A stretch of DNA of 33,554 nucleotides from DATDAW01 sp036524675 (GCA_036524675.1 DATDBU010000136.1:1-33554), one strand, 5' to 3'; shown: positions 23,534-32,858, numbered from the stretch's first letter. Notes: generated from the sequence alone by a model not told the origin. Numbers and translations: made by a program.

Positions 23534-24535
23534 TCACCTCCGAGTCGTCCCGCGCTCAACGAGTTTCGCCGGGATGACAATCCGGACTTCGCCAACGGAC
23601 GCATTCGCAGCGAGGGACGCGCGCAGGATTCTCAACGCTTCGTCCACCATTCGCGGAGCATCTTGAACAAGCGTCGTCAGATCATAGGCAGTCCACGACG
23701 CTTCCGGGATGTCATCGAAGCCAGCGACAAGGACGTCTTCAGGCACCCGCAGACCAACCTTTTTACGCAGCGCATCGAGGGCGCCTATGGCAAGGAGATC
23801 ATTTGCGCAAAAAATAGCGTCCGGCGGATTCGGTCTACTGAACATCTCAATCGCTATTTCGAACCCGTCTTCGTAACGGAAATCGCCTCCTACTACGGCG
23901 ACCTCAGTGATGTCTCGCTCCGCGAGGCGTTCGCGAAAACCCGAGAGCCGCTCCTGATTCGCCGGGCTTTCCGACGGCCCGCCGATGTATCCGAAACTTC
24001 GGCCACCGAGCTTAATAAAAAGGTCTGCCACCTGGCGTGCCCCATTCGCATTGTCGCATGACACCGAGGAGACCCATTCGTTTTTCACCGGCGTGTTGAA
24101 GGAGACGACAGGGATCTTCAAACGCGCCAAATCATCCGCCGATTTAGGGGATAGAATGGCCAGCGCACTGACGATCGCATCCACCCGATAACTCGCCAAA
24201 CGTGGAATGATCGCATCCAGCGAGTGACCGCTTTCGACATGCACCAACAACACTTGATGGCCCGTTTCCTGCAGCTTCGCCGTAAGCCGCTCCAACACAG
24301 TCGCATAGAAGGGGTTGTACATCCCGCCGATAACGATCGCGATCAGGTTGGACCGATGGGTGAGCATGATCCGCGGGATCATGCTCGGCCGATATTCGAG
24401 CTTCTCGGCTGCCTCCAAAACTTTGCGTCGCGTTTCCTCGGACACACTCCCGCCAGGCTTGTAAGTGCGGGAGACCGCCGATTGCGATACTCCTGCCAGG
24501 CGGGCTACATCGGTCGAGGACGCGTATTTTTTCAT
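23534..24535 (-). CDS. LacI-family transcriptional regulator
   Basis: The 333-residue regulator has an N-terminal LacI helix-turn-helix (STDVARLAGVSQSAVSRTYK) followed by the hinge helix EETRRKVLEAAEKLEYRPSM. The ligand-binding core begins NLIAIVIGGMYNPFYATVLE and continues through DAIFCANDLLAIGALDALRK and EDVLVAGFDDIPEA, the conserved periplasmic-binding-like blocks. It starts 16 bp after the stop of the polyol dehydrogenase and is likely co-transcribed with it. It is the natural candidate for binding the three GCATAGCTATGC-type palindromes upstream of that gene, which would make it autoregulated. The inducer is probably a sugar or polyol handled by the neighbouring dehydrogenases. Confidence 0.93.
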   Translation of the reverse strand: MKKYASSTDVARLAGVSQSAVSRTYKPGGSVSEETRRKVLEAAEKLEYRPSMIPRIMLTHRSNLIAIVIGGMYNPFYATVLERLTAKLQETGHQVLLVHVESGHSLDAIIPRLASYRVDAIVSALAILSPKSADDLARLKIPVVSFNTPVKNEWVSSVSCDNANGARQVADLFIKLGGRSFGYIGGPSESPANQERLSGFRERLAERDITEVAVVGGDFRYEDGFEIAIEMFSRPNPPDAIFCANDLLAIGALDALRKKVGLRVPEDVLVAGFDDIPEASWTAYDLTTLVQDAPRMVDEALRILRASLAANASVGEVRIVIPAKLVERGTTRR

Positions 24536-24551
24536 GAATTGAAGACTAGAC

Positions 24552-25604
24552 CTATAGCTGAATTTGCAGCTTTACGTCAGTCGGTCGCCCCTCAGCCGCC
24601 CTTTCGAAGGCCTTGATGCTTTCCTGAAACGTAAACGTGTCGGAAATGAGCGGCTTTAGATCCACTTTGCCGGACGAAATCATGTTCACCGCGCGGTCGA
24701 AGACGTTGGCATAGCGGAAGACCGTTTCGATGCGAATCTCTTTGGCCGCTGCGGCTACAACATCGACCGGAATCGGGTTCACAGGCATTCCGACCACGAC
24801 CAAACAGCCGCCCGGGCGGGTCAGTTCAAAAATCCCTTCATACGCACGCGGGCTTCCGCTCGCTTCGAAAATCACATCCGCGCCCCAGCCGTCCGTCTCC
24901 CGTTTTACGACATCGACCAGTTTTTCCTTTTTGACATTGACCCCGGTGATCCCTGGATAACGCGCGGCAATAGCCAGTTTTTCATCCACGAGATCAGAAA
25001 TGAATACTCGACTGCAGCCGCCGGCGAGCGCCGCCAAAGCAACCATAATGCCAATGGGGCCGGAGCCAATCACGACTCCGATGTCACCCGCGGCGATCTT
25101 AGCCTTGTTCGCCGCCTGCAACCCGACCGCAAATGGCTCAACCAGCGCACCTTCGGCGAACGAAACGTTGTCGGGAAGCTTGAAGCTAAACGCCGCCGGA
25201 TGGATGACATACGGCGTCAGGCAACCGTGGATAGGCGGGGTCGCCCAAAATGTGACGCTCGGATCGACATTATAGAGGCCAAGTTTGGATGCCTTCGACG
25301 TGAGATCGGGGATTCCCGGCTCCATGCAAACGCGGTCGCCTACTTTGAATCCCGTAACGCCTGAGCCGACTTCAACCACCGTGCCTGCGGCTTCGTGACC
25401 AAGCACCATGGGTTCTTCGACGACAAATGGGCCAATTTTCCCGTGGGTATAATAATGAACGTCGCTCCCACAGATGCCGACAGTTTCGACTTTGATCTTA
25501 AGATCGCCTGGACCGGGAATGACTGGCAGATCGATATCTCTCAACGATAATTCGTGGATGCGCTCGAGAACCAATGCGGGCGCGGGGGCAGTCAGGGTGG
25601 ACAT
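24552..25604 (-). CDS. Zinc-dependent polyol dehydrogenase, xylitol/sorbitol dehydrogenase type
   Basis: This medium-chain dehydrogenase oxidises a polyol C2 hydroxyl to a ketose with NAD. From the ATG at 25604 it has 350 residues. Catalytic zinc ligands are Cys45 in GICGSDVHYY and His70-Glu71 in VLGHEAAG; the Rossmann motif is VVIGSGPIGIMVALAALAGG. EPGIPDLTSKASKLGLYNVD sits where many relatives carry four structural-zinc cysteines; these are absent, as in mammalian sorbitol dehydrogenase. WATPPIHGCLTPYVIHPAAF matches xylitol-dehydrogenase-like proteins. The substrate is inferred, not proven. A GGAG about 9 bp before the ATG supports this start over the frame beginning at 25664. It is divergent from a short-chain dehydrogenase gene and shares the operator region. 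Confidence 0.9.
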   Translation of the reverse strand: MSTLTAPAPALVLERIHELSLRDIDLPVIPGPGDLKIKVETVGICGSDVHYYTHGKIGPFVVEEPMVLGHEAAGTVVEVGSGVTGFKVGDRVCMEPGIPDLTSKASKLGLYNVDPSVTFWATPPIHGCLTPYVIHPAAFSFKLPDNVSFAEGALVEPFAVGLQAANKAKIAAGDIGVVIGSGPIGIMVALAALAGGCSRVFISDLVDEKLAIAARYPGITGVNVKKEKLVDVVKRETDGWGADVIFEASGSPRAYEGIFELTRPGGCLVVVGMPVNPIPVDVVAAAAKEIRIETVFRYANVFDRAVNMISSGKVDLKPLISDTFTFQESIKAFERAAEGRPTDVKLQIQL

Positions 25605-25653
25605 GGGTATTTTCTCCGGATAATGGGTTGGACGGGTCAAAAGAATCAGCACA

Positions 25654-25681
25654 ATGATAGGCATTCTGCATAGCTAGTCAA
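25654..25681 (-). promoter_or_regulatory. Promoter of the polyol dehydrogenase gene
   Basis: TTGACT (25676-25681) and TATCAT (25654-25659) are separated by 16 bp, each one base from consensus, with a leader of about 45 nt to the ATG at 25604. An operator-like palindrome lies over the spacer and the -35 element. Confidence 0.6.
25667..25680. promoter_or_regulatory. Operator-like palindrome O3 (imperfect)
   Basis: TGCATAGCTAGTCA matches the symmetrical consensus TGCATAGCTATGCA at 12 of 14 positions. It overlaps the -35 and spacer of the dehydrogenase promoter. Confidence 0.55.
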
Positions 25682-25747
25682 CTTAATTGCATGCAGGCTT
25701 CTTATTTTTGTTCGTAGGCGACTTGCAGCACGATTTTACTCGTTCAT

Positions 25748-25776
25748 TTGACAACGTTATGTCCGTATCGCATAGC
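25748..25776 (+). promoter_or_regulatory. Candidate promoter of the short-chain dehydrogenase gene
   Basis: A consensus TTGACA at 25748-25753 is followed 17 bp later by a weak -10 (CATAGC at 25771-25776) that lies within operator O1. The weak -10 makes the exact promoter uncertain; the leader would be about 110 nt. Confidence 0.35.
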
Positions 25777-25782
25777 TATGCA
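25769..25782. promoter_or_regulatory. Operator-like palindrome O1
   Basis: CGCATAGCTATGCA contains the perfect 12-bp palindrome GCATAGCTATGC (25770-25781). It is centred 22 bp from O2, about two helical turns, and overlaps the likely -10 of the short-chain dehydrogenase promoter. Confidence 0.7.
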
Positions 25783-25790
25783 ACCCCGGC

Positions 25791-25804
25791 CGCATAGCTA
25801 TGCA
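25791..25804. promoter_or_regulatory. Operator-like palindrome O2
   Basis: It is identical to O1 over all 14 bases and lies just downstream of it, near the expected transcription start of the short-chain dehydrogenase gene. Confidence 0.7.
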
Positions 25805-25893
25805 GCCGTCAGGTTTTCTTCCCGAAAATTGCGTTTCCTCAACACGGAATCCCTTCATCGACCGCGGCAGAATCCCATGAAACCCCGAAACTT

Positions 25894-26685
25894 ATGAACC
25901 TAGAACTGACAAATAAAGTAGCAGTAATCACCGGCGGCAGCGTCGGCATCGGCCTGGCCGTCGCCGAAGGACTCGCCGCGGAAGGCGTCCACATCGTTTT
26001 CGTCGCACGCCAGGCGGACCGAAACGCCAGCGAAGCGGCGCGCGTCACGAAAAAATACGGCGTTCGAACACTCGCCGTCGCAGCCGACGTCGCGACCGCC
26101 GACGGAACATCTCTCGTTATTTCCGAAACGGAAAAAACCTTTGGCGGTGCCGACATTTTGATCAACAACGCCGGCACCGGCTCGAATGAGACCATTCAGG
26201 AAGCACCAGATGAAAAATGGCAATTTTATTGGGATTTGCACGTCATGGCCGCCGTCCGACTGGCGCGCGGGCTGGTTCCCGGCATGAAAAAACGTGGAGG
26301 AGGAGTCATTTTACACAACGCCTCCATTTGCGCCGCGCAGCCGCTCTGGTACGAACCGATCTACAATGTCACCAAGGCGGCGTTGATGATGTTTTCCAAA
26401 ACGCTCGCCAACGAGGTCGTTAGGGACAACATCCGTGTCAACACCGTCAATCCCGGCCTGATCCTTACGCCGGACTGGATCAAAACCGCGAAACAGCTTA
26501 CCGCGCACAAAGGCGGCGATTGGGAAGGCTACCTCGCCGGTGTCGCTCGTGAACACGCACCTATCGACCGCTTTGGCACACCGGAGGAGCTGGCCAACTT
26601 TTTCGTCTTTCTCTGCTCTAAAAAGGCCGCGTATTGTGTTGGGTCGACTTATTACGTCGACGGCGGGATGCTGAAAACCGTATAA
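25894..26685 (+). CDS. Short-chain dehydrogenase/reductase (SDR)
   Basis: This classical SDR has 263 residues. The cofactor motif TGGSVGIG is at 13-20, NNAGTG marks the central strand, the catalytic set is Ser in HNASICAAQ with YNVTK (Tyr and Lys), and the C-terminus ends in VGSTYYVDGGMLKTV. The ARQADRN after strand 2 would suit NADP. The substrate cannot be read from sequence; its operator-sharing, divergent partnership with a polyol dehydrogenase and a LacI regulator suggests a sugar, polyol or sugar-acid oxidation step. There is no clear ribosome site before the ATG. Confidence 0.92.
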   Translation: MNLELTNKVAVITGGSVGIGLAVAEGLAAEGVHIVFVARQADRNASEAARVTKKYGVRTLAVAADVATADGTSLVISETEKTFGGADILINNAGTGSNETIQEAPDEKWQFYWDLHVMAAVRLARGLVPGMKKRGGGVILHNASICAAQPLWYEPIYNVTKAALMMFSKTLANEVVRDNIRVNTVNPGLILTPDWIKTAKQLTAHKGGDWEGYLAGVAREHAPIDRFGTPEELANFFVFLCSKKAAYCVGSTYYVDGGMLKTV

Positions 26686-26914
26686 CGGCATTGTTTTCTT
26701 GCCTGTCGGGGGTGGAACGAGCCGAATTGCCATACCATGGCAAGGGCCCGAGACACCCCCGGCCCGGCAGAGATCTCTCTCTTCGAGGCATTGCAGGCGA
26801 TTTGCCGCTTGATCCTTGGCAAACACTGCAACCAGAATGTCTCATGGTCTGCGGCCTGGCCAGTAAACACAAACCGCACTGGCTTTGCGCACGATTGCGA
26901 CTGAAATAAACGAA

Positions 26915-28228
26915 ATGCTGCGTGTTACACACCTCAGTACGACCGACACCGTAGGAGGAGCGGCAGTAGCCGCTAAACGTCTGCATCAGGCATTGCTCGG
27001 GCAAGGCGTCGCGTCCACAATGTATGTGGCGCGCAAACTCACGAACGATGCGGGTATCGTCGAATTCAAGTTGGCCCAGCATACCCCCCACTGGGTGAAT
27101 CGCTATACATACGCCCTGGCAAAACGTCTAAATCCGCGGCCCTATTTCCCGGGTGGCGGACTGTTTACCGGTGCAAAGACCGTGCTACGGGGTGCACCGT
27201 TGCGGATGCTGCCGCCTGCTGATATTTACAACTTCCACTGGATTGCAGGGTTCGTTGACTTTCGTTCCATTCCGCGCCTGGCTCGCCGCGCACCCATCGT
27301 CTGGACCTTCCACGACATGAACGCATTCACCGGAGGCTGCCATTACGACGAGCACTGCGGGCGCTTTACGCAGCAGTGCGGCAAGTGCCCCTACCTCGAC
27401 TCAGACGATGTTAGAGATATCACTTACAAGACGATTCGACGCAAAGCGCGAGTCCTGCAGAGCATCCCAAAATCCCGGCTCGTCGTTGTCACACCCAGCG
27501 AGTGGCTTGCTAGTGAGGCACGGCGAAGCTCTCTTTTCGGCAGTTTCGTCACGCGGGTTATCCCATATGGGATCGACCTTGACATCTACAAGCCGGTAGA
27601 CCGAGACGCTATCCGCGCGCGACTGGGTTTCGCTCCTGAAGATCGGGTCGTGCTTTTTGTCGCCGAGAACCTCGTCGATGGGCGCAAGGGCTTCCGCCAA
27701 ATGCTCGAAGCTCTCGCTCCTCTAACCACTTTTCCGAGACTGCGCATTCTGACTTTGGGAAACCCCGCAAACAGCGCCCAAATGCAAGGGTTACAATGTC
27801 GGCATGCGGGGTCGCTGCGTGATCCTCTTGAAATCCGGGATGTTTATAACGCAGCCGATCTTTTTATTATTACTTCACTCCAGGATAATTTCCCCAACAC
27901 CGTCGTCGAATCCCTGGCGTGTGGAACGCCCGTTGCCGGTTTTGCAACCGGAGGCATCGTCGACGCGGTCGATAACGGCGTGTGCGGTCTTTTATCTGCA
28001 ACGGGCGACATCAACGGTCTGACTAATTGCCTTATCACGATCTTAAACGACGATGCGCGTCGGAAAGCCATGAGAAGCGCAGCGCGAATACGCGCTGAGA
28101 CGCACTATGGCGCTGCCCGCCAAGCACGAGCGTATCAGGCGCTCTACGATGAGATATTGAATGGAGATGTCACTACCAACATAACCAACATAAAAACGTC
28201 CTCGCCGTTCGCCAGCGGCCACGATTGA
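26915..28228 (+). CDS. Glycosyltransferase family 4 protein
   Basis: The 437-residue retaining GT-B enzyme begins MLRVTHLSTTDTVGGAAVAA, the nucleotide-sugar glycosyltransferase glycine-rich start seen in exopolysaccharide enzymes of the WcaC type. WTFHDMNAFTGGCHYDEHCG with cysteine pairs CGRFTQQCGKCPYL follows, a cysteine-rich loop typical of this subgroup. The C-terminal domain has VLFVAENLVDGRKGF and the donor-site block DNFPNTVVESLACGTPVAGF. The frame also opens with a TTG at 26885; the ATG at 26915 matches the usual family start. It is a single gene with no polysaccharide cluster around it and converges on glnD. Donor and acceptor are unknown. Confidence 0.9.
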   Translation: MLRVTHLSTTDTVGGAAVAAKRLHQALLGQGVASTMYVARKLTNDAGIVEFKLAQHTPHWVNRYTYALAKRLNPRPYFPGGGLFTGAKTVLRGAPLRMLPPADIYNFHWIAGFVDFRSIPRLARRAPIVWTFHDMNAFTGGCHYDEHCGRFTQQCGKCPYLDSDDVRDITYKTIRRKARVLQSIPKSRLVVVTPSEWLASEARRSSLFGSFVTRVIPYGIDLDIYKPVDRDAIRARLGFAPEDRVVLFVAENLVDGRKGFRQMLEALAPLTTFPRLRILTLGNPANSAQMQGLQCRHAGSLRDPLEIRDVYNAADLFIITSLQDNFPNTVVESLACGTPVAGFATGGIVDAVDNGVCGLLSATGDINGLTNCLITILNDDARRKAMRSAARIRAETHYGAARQARAYQALYDEILNGDVTTNITNIKTSSPFASGHD

Positions 28229-28264
28229 CTACCAAGCGCAGAGCCAATAGAGATGCTTATTAGG

Positions 28265-31084
28265 CTAGGCGGCATCTTCCAAAATCGCTTTGCTCAGCGC
28301 CTTCGTTAGGCGCGCGATTGCGGTGTCGCTTTCAATTTTGGCTCCTTCTTCGTCGGTCACATAAAAACTGTCGAAAGCAGCGCCTTTTTCCGTCGAAATC
28401 CGCGATGTCACGATTGTAATGTCCAGCTTCGAGAATGCCGCCAGCAAATCGTGAAGCAACGCAAGCCGGTCCGGGCAGCGAATTTCCACGACAGTGCATG
28501 CAGGACTCGTGTCGTTGGAGACAACGATCCGCGTCGGGAATTCGACCTCCGTGACGAGATTTCTGAGTCGGATTTTTTTCGCTTTCGCGAGGAGCGGTTT
28601 GAAGTCGTAGCTGGAGTCCTGCAGGCATTGATTCAATGTTTTTTGGATGCGCGCGATATCGTTCGGGTGTGTAACGGCACCAAATTGCGTGTCACACACG
28701 CGGAAAATATCGAGCACCAAATTGTCCTGACGCGTAAAAATGTCCGCGCTCAAGATATTCACCTGCGCCACGGCAAAGGACGCCGCAATCCGCGACAACA
28801 AATCGTGGCGATCCCAAGTGCAAATCCAGACTTCACTATGACCTTGCTCTGGCCGGGCTATCCATTTAACCACCGGCTCGCTGGGATCCTCGGCAGCGTC
28901 ATCCAATTTTTCAAACAAATTGCGGAAAAGGCGCAAATGACCGACGATTTCCGGAGCATCGCAGGCTTGGAAGTATCGCTCGGGCATGAACTGAAAGAGC
29001 GCCGCGATCTCTTCGCGGTAGTCGCGTGCAAGCTTGCGCGTAACCGCCACTCGCAATTCCTCGCGCTCTGTCTTTCGCTGCTCGAAAAACGTGTGCCCAT
29101 CAGCCAGATAGCTTTTTGTTGAATGGTAGACGCGCCAAACGAGCGTCTCCTTCCAGTCGGACCAGCTCTGGTCGCTTGTGCCCTGCCCGTCTGCAAGCGT
29201 TAAAAGCATCAGCGCATCCAGGTTTTCCTGGTTCTTGACCATACTAGCAAAGGTCGCAATTGTGGCTTCCTCTTCGATGTTACGCCGCTGCGCGACTTCG
29301 GACAGTAACATGTGATTGTCGATGAGAAAGACAAGCTGCTTGCGGCGATCGGGCGAAAGCTGGAGCCGTTTCGCGACTCGGGCGCCGTTGACCGCTCCGG
29401 TCTCGGCATGGTTGCGCTTTGGATTCGCTTTTCCCGTATCATGCAGAAGAAGCGCAAGATACAGCACGAACGGATCTTCGAGTTGCTGGAAAAGCGCTTG
29501 ATAGTTACGGAACTTTTCCTCGTTCGTATCGATCAATTGATCGAGCTTTTCAATACAAACCAGAGTGTGTTCGTCGGCGGTGTAGCGATGAAAAAACTCA
29601 TGTTGAACCAGACACGTCAGCGCACCGAATTCCGGGATATAGCGTCCGAGAAAATCGTTCTCGTGCATGAGCCGCAGAATTCGCCCCACCTGCCCCTTGC
29701 GCGACAGAATTGCAAAAAACGTTCCGCGGGCGGCACGCGCATACTGAAATGTCCGATCCACAAGACGGACGCGCCGGCGGATAAGCTGCTGCAATTCGAC
29801 ACTTAGATCCAGTTGCCGCTGCTGCGCCGCTTGAAAAACGCGCATCAAACGAAACGGATCCTCATTAAAGACACTTCGATCCTCAAAGAAAATCTTGCCG
29901 TCCTTCACATAAAACCCGTCGAAGCGTTCGGGACGCGCCTGTTTTTTCTGGAACAGTGTCAATAATTTGGGGGCTTTTTGAGCAGCTTCGAGACCGAGGA
30001 ATTTATCCAAGACAAATTCACTCGTCCGGTAGATTGCCCGCGTGTGCTGATAGTAGTCCCGCATAAACGCTTCGCTGCGCTCGATGAGCGTTTTCTGCGG
30101 ATAACGCAGCTTTTTGGCTATCTGCCCCTGCAGATGGAGAGTCAATGAATCCAAAGCTCGGTCCGCAAAATAATGAAGTTCAGTGCGAACACGCAGCAGA
30201 AAATCATATGCGCGGTCCAACTCGCGTCGATCGGATTCCGGTATGATTTTCCTGGCAACCAGTTCGGCGGTCGAGCGGATCCCATCCTTGAAATAGCTTA
30301 CCCAGAGCAGATTATGATAGTCGCGCAGTCCACCACAGCCGTTTTTGATGTTGGGCTCCTGCATGAAAACGCTGCCTCCAAATTTGGCATGGCGATCCTT
30401 TTGATTCTCAAACCGCCATTGGAGAAATTGCTCACGAAACGGTACAACACAGGTCGTAATGAAATCGGCTTTGAATTTTTTGCACAGATCCCGGTCACCA
30501 GCGACGTAGCGCGCCTCGAGCATCGAGGTTTTGGAAATCATGTCCGAATTCGCATGGGTAAGCGCTTCCTGGATGGTTCGCGTCGCATGGCCCACGCGAA
30601 AACCGACGTCCCATAGCAAATACAGGACCTGCTCGATAACGGCATTCAGATAGGTCGGCTCCTTGCCTTTGCCACGCAAGAACATGATATCCACATCACT
30701 GAAGGGATTCAGCTCCCCGCGCCCGTATCCGCCGACGGCGACGATAGAGAGCGGGAACATCCGAACTCCCTCCGGTTTTTCCGCATCGATCGCATATTCG
30801 TAAATGTGTCGAAGGACCACATCCAGGAGATCCACGCGCAGCCGGCAAATCTCGCGGCCGCCGCCTCCCGCGTGATGGCGCAACCGCAACCGATGCCCTT
30901 CAATTTTCAGGAAACGCTTGTAGAGCGAGAGCAACTCCTCCCGGCTGTTCTTTCCTTTTGCAACCAGATCGTTCTCCGCACGAGCGAGGACTTGCGTAAG
31001 GTAACGCGTCCCGCGGGGAGTGTTTATAGCGGTCGGAGACGGTTCGTTTTCTGCAAGAGGCGGTTGCATGGAAAAAAGTGACAT
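28265..31084 (-). CDS. glnD: [Protein-PII] uridylyltransferase / uridylyl-removing enzyme
   Basis: GlnD senses glutamine and uridylylates or deuridylylates PII proteins to control nitrogen assimilation. The 939-residue protein has all four modules: the nucleotidyltransferase with GGYGRGELNPFSDVDIMF (118-135; Asp130, Asp132), the GlnD-type helical linker, the HD hydrolase with LLLHDTGKANPKRNHAETGA and NHMLLSE, and two C-terminal ACT domains (WICTWDRHDLLSRIAASFAV and VEIRCPDRLALLHDLLAAFS). The motif residues look intact in both active sites. No glnB, glnA or amtB is adjacent. ATG codons at 31084 and 31069 are both possible. Confidence 0.96.
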   Translation of the reverse strand: MSLFSMQPPLAENEPSPTAINTPRGTRYLTQVLARAENDLVAKGKNSREELLSLYKRFLKIEGHRLRLRHHAGGGGREICRLRVDLLDVVLRHIYEYAIDAEKPEGVRMFPLSIVAVGGYGRGELNPFSDVDIMFLRGKGKEPTYLNAVIEQVLYLLWDVGFRVGHATRTIQEALTHANSDMISKTSMLEARYVAGDRDLCKKFKADFITTCVVPFREQFLQWRFENQKDRHAKFGGSVFMQEPNIKNGCGGLRDYHNLLWVSYFKDGIRSTAELVARKIIPESDRRELDRAYDFLLRVRTELHYFADRALDSLTLHLQGQIAKKLRYPQKTLIERSEAFMRDYYQHTRAIYRTSEFVLDKFLGLEAAQKAPKLLTLFQKKQARPERFDGFYVKDGKIFFEDRSVFNEDPFRLMRVFQAAQQRQLDLSVELQQLIRRRVRLVDRTFQYARAARGTFFAILSRKGQVGRILRLMHENDFLGRYIPEFGALTCLVQHEFFHRYTADEHTLVCIEKLDQLIDTNEEKFRNYQALFQQLEDPFVLYLALLLHDTGKANPKRNHAETGAVNGARVAKRLQLSPDRRKQLVFLIDNHMLLSEVAQRRNIEEEATIATFASMVKNQENLDALMLLTLADGQGTSDQSWSDWKETLVWRVYHSTKSYLADGHTFFEQRKTEREELRVAVTRKLARDYREEIAALFQFMPERYFQACDAPEIVGHLRLFRNLFEKLDDAAEDPSEPVVKWIARPEQGHSEVWICTWDRHDLLSRIAASFAVAQVNILSADIFTRQDNLVLDIFRVCDTQFGAVTHPNDIARIQKTLNQCLQDSSYDFKPLLAKAKKIRLRNLVTEVEFPTRIVVSNDTSPACTVVEIRCPDRLALLHDLLAAFSKLDITIVTSRISTEKGAAFDSFYVTDEEGAKIESDTAIARLTKALSKAILEDAA

Positions 31085-31233
31085 ATGGTATCACTTCGGC
31101 CCACGCTCAGAAAGAATTTTGCCCGCCTTCCCTTAAAATCCGGATAACCAGACGGACCGTCCCCAAAAAACGCCGACAGTTTGCGCCCCCGGCGCCCCAG
31201 TGGATGCCAGTTCGAATCCCCTGGCGGGAATTT

Positions 31234-31260
31234 GCCGGTCCGTAAAGCTCACGAACCGGC
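31234..31260 (-). terminator. Hairpin after pgi
   Basis: GCCGGTCCGT and ACGAACCGGC form a 10-bp stem with one mismatch and a 7-nt loop, beginning 21 bp past the pgi stop on the minus strand. No T-run follows, so intrinsic termination is uncertain. Confidence 0.4.
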
Positions 31261-31280
31261 CGGATAACTCTCTCGTTGCC

Positions 31281-32858
31281 TTATTCCGGCGCTGAGAAAA
31301 ATTCGTCCTCTTCCGGGCCGCTGCCGGGCCGGAAGGAGATTTCCGGGTCGTTGGCCGCGAGATGGATCAGGACATGGTAGGTGTCCTCGGGATCGGCGCC
31401 GAGTTTTTCGGCAAGAGCCGGAGCCGTGAATTCAATACCTTGGGAAACTTTCAAAGCTTTTTCCGCATTCAGCTGAAGAGCCAGCACTTTACCTGCGGCT
31501 TTTTTCCCGGCTTCCACGCCCGGCTGATGGTAGGCATTGATATTCACCAGGCTCGCATAGAAACCGACGGCGCGTTCGTAGAGCGCGATGAGCAGCCCCA
31601 CATAGAATGGCGTCACTTCCGGAATGCTAAGGGTAATCGTCTCACGGCCTTTTTCGCTGAGTGCCGTTCGCGTCCCGCGAAGGAAGCCTTGCAAGTAGTC
31701 GCCCGTTTTGACGCTTGGCTCAACTTCGATCCCCCCGTTAGCGCGGGCCTTGCGCACCTCGATGAACGTCGCAAAAAAATTATTCACTCCGTCACGCAGC
31801 TGCTGCACGTACGCATGCTGGTCGGTGGAGCCTTTGTTGCCGTAAACCGCGATACCTTGATTGACGACGTTGCCATCGAGATCAAGCTCTTTGCCGAGCG
31901 ACTCCATCAGGAGCTGCTGCAGATACTTGGAAAAAAGCATAAGCCGGTCTTTGTAAGGCAGCACGACCATGTCCTTTGCGCCTTTGCCTTTGCCAGCGGA
32001 GTACCAGGACAGCGCGAGCAACATCGAGGCATTCGACCAAACATCTGCTTTGCGGGTCTTACGGTCGATTGCCGCCGCACCCGCGAGAAAGGCCGTAATG
32101 TCGATCCCCTGCAAGGCGGCAGGAAGCAGGCCCACGGCACTCATCACAGACGTCCGGCCACCGACCCAATCCCACATCGGGAAACGTTTCAGCCAGCCAC
32201 CTTTCAGGGCGTATTTTTCGAGTTCGCTGCCATCGCCCGTGACCGCCACTGCATTGGGCGCGAACGGCACATTTTTCGAAGCAAAAAAAGATTCCGCTTC
32301 GAGCATGCCGTTGCGGGTTTCCTTCGTCCCGCCGGACTTGGAAATGACAACAACCAGCGTAGAGGCCAGGGAATCACTCAGCGCGGCCAACACGCGGTCG
32401 ATCCCGTCTGGATCGGTGTTGTCGAGGAACCAGACCTTCATCGGGTCATTCGTTTTACCAAGCGCGTCCGCGACGAACTGCGGCCCCAACGCCGAGCCGC
32501 CGATGCCAACAACAAGCACGTTTTTGAATTTTCCTTCCGCATGAACCTCCGCCGCAAAAGCTTTGATGCTATTCAGCGTCGTAAGGATTTCCTGTCGCAG
32601 GGTGGCATCCGGAGCAATATCGACGTCGCGCAGCCAGTAGTGCCCCACCATGCGCTGCTCATCGGGGTTGACGATTTCGCCAGCTTCCAACTTCACCATA
32701 TTGGCAAACGCGGCGTCTGTTTTGGGTTTCAGCGATTCAAAAAAATCGGCCGGAAAATCCATCCGGCTGATGTCAATGGAGAATCCGAGGTCGGCGTAAC
32801 GGAGGAAATAGCGATTAAAACGTTCCCAGCTCATAGTGTCGTGCGAGAACTTGAGCAT
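31281..32858 (-). CDS. pgi: Glucose-6-phosphate isomerase
   Basis: Pgi interconverts glucose-6-phosphate and fructose-6-phosphate in glycolysis. From the ATG at 32858 it has 525 residues. Family blocks are VVGIGGSALGPQFVADALG, the phosphate-binding VVVISKSGGTKETRNGMLEA, GGRTSVMSAVGLLPAALQGI, and NKGSTDQHAYVQQLRDGVNN with the catalytic region, ending with an SIS-type domain. The frame reaches 33023, but the added 55 residues are arginine- and proline-rich and not protein-like; the ATG at 32858 begins a normal N-terminus (MLKFSHDTMSWERFNRYFLR). It precedes glnD by about 200 bp on the same strand with a hairpin between. Confidence 0.95.
   Translation of the reverse strand: MLKFSHDTMSWERFNRYFLRYADLGFSIDISRMDFPADFFESLKPKTDAAFANMVKLEAGEIVNPDEQRMVGHYWLRDVDIAPDATLRQEILTTLNSIKAFAAEVHAEGKFKNVLVVGIGGSALGPQFVADALGKTNDPMKVWFLDNTDPDGIDRVLAALSDSLASTLVVVISKSGGTKETRNGMLEAESFFASKNVPFAPNAVAVTGDGSELEKYALKGGWLKRFPMWDWVGGRTSVMSAVGLLPAALQGIDITAFLAGAAAIDRKTRKADVWSNASMLLALSWYSAGKGKGAKDMVVLPYKDRLMLFSKYLQQLLMESLGKELDLDGNVVNQGIAVYGNKGSTDQHAYVQQLRDGVNNFFATFIEVRKARANGGIEVEPSVKTGDYLQGFLRGTRTALSEKGRETITLSIPEVTPFYVGLLIALYERAVGFYASLVNINAYHQPGVEAGKKAAGKVLALQLNAEKALKVSQGIEFTAPALAEKLGADPEDTYHVLIHLAANDPEISFRPGSGPEEDEFFSAPE

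Noticed and set aside
31203..31222. tRNA-like T-arm (CCAGTTCGAATCC) between pgi and glnD
   Set aside because: There is no matching acceptor, D or anticodon stem around it, and the T stem needs extra unpaired bases.
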